Part shown: piece by piece, positions 63,086 through 64,000 of the stretch
Numbering within the stretch: the stretch's first letter is position 1
Layout: each line of letters begins with the position of its first letter
Assembly: GCA_016777005.1 (NCBI GenBank)
Contig: JADHSF010000001.1
Location: 41,029 to 105,028 of the forward strand
Length of the DNA: 64,000 nt
DNA from: SAR86 cluster bacterium
GTDB taxonomy: Bacteria > Pseudomonadota > Gammaproteobacteria > Magnimaribacterales > Magnimaribacteraceae
Reading direction: 5' to 3'
Made by a program: the position numbers and the translations under genes
Notes under the pieces: generated by a model
Seen by the model: the letters and a program-made list of their open reading frames with translations, nothing else
Databases searched by the model: none
What the model was told of the DNA's origin: nothing

Positions 63086-64000
63086 GATTCCTGATTTGCC
63101 TCTTTTATAGGGGTAGCCTTAACAAATCTGTTTGCAACCAAAAGGAATACTCCCACAGCGCATAGGGCAATGATGATTTGATAAAATAAATCTGGCATAG
63201 AAGATATTCCTGATTCAAAAGATCGACTGGCTATTAAACCTGCCAAGCCTGCAGCTAAAGAAGAGGATAAGAACCATATACCCATCATTTGACCTCTGTA
63301 TCTTATAGGTGAGTATTTGGCAGTTGCAGAAAGCCCTACAGGACTTAGGCATAATTCCCCTAAAGTATGAAACAGATAAGTGATAAGAAGGAACTGGACA
63401 CCTGCCTTGCCATTTTGCATAGCAGCCTCAACTCCAAATATAATCGCAAGAAAACCTATGGCCATTAAAAAACAACCTAGCGCAAACTTTTGAGGTGTAT
63501 CCGGATCTAGATTTCTTTTACCTAATGTAATCCAGAATGCAGCAAAAAAAGGAGCAAAGATTACAACCATCAAAGGGTTGGCTACCTGTAAGAATGTAGC
63601 TGGCATTTCCCATCCAAAAACATATAAGTCTGTGAAGTCTTTAGCAAATAGATTTAAGGAAGAGCCTCCTTGATCAAAGCCAGCCCAAAATAAAACTGAG
63701 CCAAAAAAGAGCAGTAAAAGCATTTTAATATTATTTTTTTCCTCATCACTTAACCCAGCAAAAGTGAAAAGATAAATGAAATAAGATGCTGCAACTATTA
63801 ATATCAAATAAACGGTTAGTTGGTTAAGTAGTTCGGGGTCAATGCTCCAGAGACCCAAGAAACTAGTAATTAATATTAAACCTATTATTGCTGAAGCATA
63901 CTTAAATAAAGAAACATATTTAGCCCTATCTTCATTAACTGATAAATTTGGTTTTTTTCCTGCTTCCCCTAATGAATCTTTAGTAAAAATATATTGTAAA
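63082..64000 (-). CDS. POT-family proton-dependent oligopeptide transporter, N-terminus beyond window
   Basis: LSPVGLSATAKYSPIRYRGQMMGIWFLSSSLA; the frame stays open upstream of the listed TTG start (63858) to the window edge (...QYIFTKDSLGEAGKKPNLSV...). Confidence 0.92.
   Translation of the reverse strand, partial: LQYIFTKDSLGEAGKKPNLSVNEDRAKYVSLFKYASAIIGLILITSFLGLWSIDPELLNQLTVYLILIVAASYFIYLFTFAGLSDEEKNNIKMLLLLFFGSVLFWAGFDQGGSSLNLFAKDFTDLYVFGWEMPATFLQVANPLMVVIFAPFFAAFWITLGKRNLDPDTPQKFALGCFLMAIGFLAIIFGVEAAMQNGKAGVQFLLITYLFHTLGELCLSPVGLSATAKYSPIRYRGQMMGIWFLSSSLAAGLAGLIASRSFESGISSMPDLFYQIIIALCAVGVFLLVANRFVKATPIKEANQES

Overview
AT-rich, densely packed chromosomal window from a gammaproteobacterium. 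Gene order and small intergenic gaps suggest a streamlined marine lineage (SAR86-like is my inference, not shown by the sequence). It is mostly core genome: petABC, rpsI-rplM, hisGD-murA, an lpt-rpoN locus, mreBCD, gatCAB, prfA-prmC, ispE-prs-rplY-pth-ychF, the pnp-rpsO-truB-rbfA-infB-nusA-rimP-tRNA-secG block, ftsH-rlmE-greA-carBA-pyrF, and map-glnD-dapCDE. There are four tRNAs (Gln-TTG, Met-CAT, fMet-CAT, Leu-GAG). I saw no rRNA, CRISPR array, IS element or prophage. Items most worth a second look: (1) a signal-less GH84 / O-GlcNAcase-like protein translationally coupled to prmC through an ATGCTAA overlap; (2) two paralogous ~80-aa membrane proteins sharing an FGxxVPFxGxxLxN motif, arranged so that strong intrinsic terminators abut the start of each downstream gene; (3) a terminator-like attenuator and possible leader ORF in front of pyrF-carA-carB; (4) a compact LptC/LptA-like hybrid replacing separate lptC and lptA, with kdsC absent locally; (5) a tandem pair of TetR-like regulators next to lipid genes; (6) an orphan mlaC and a truncated LpoA.
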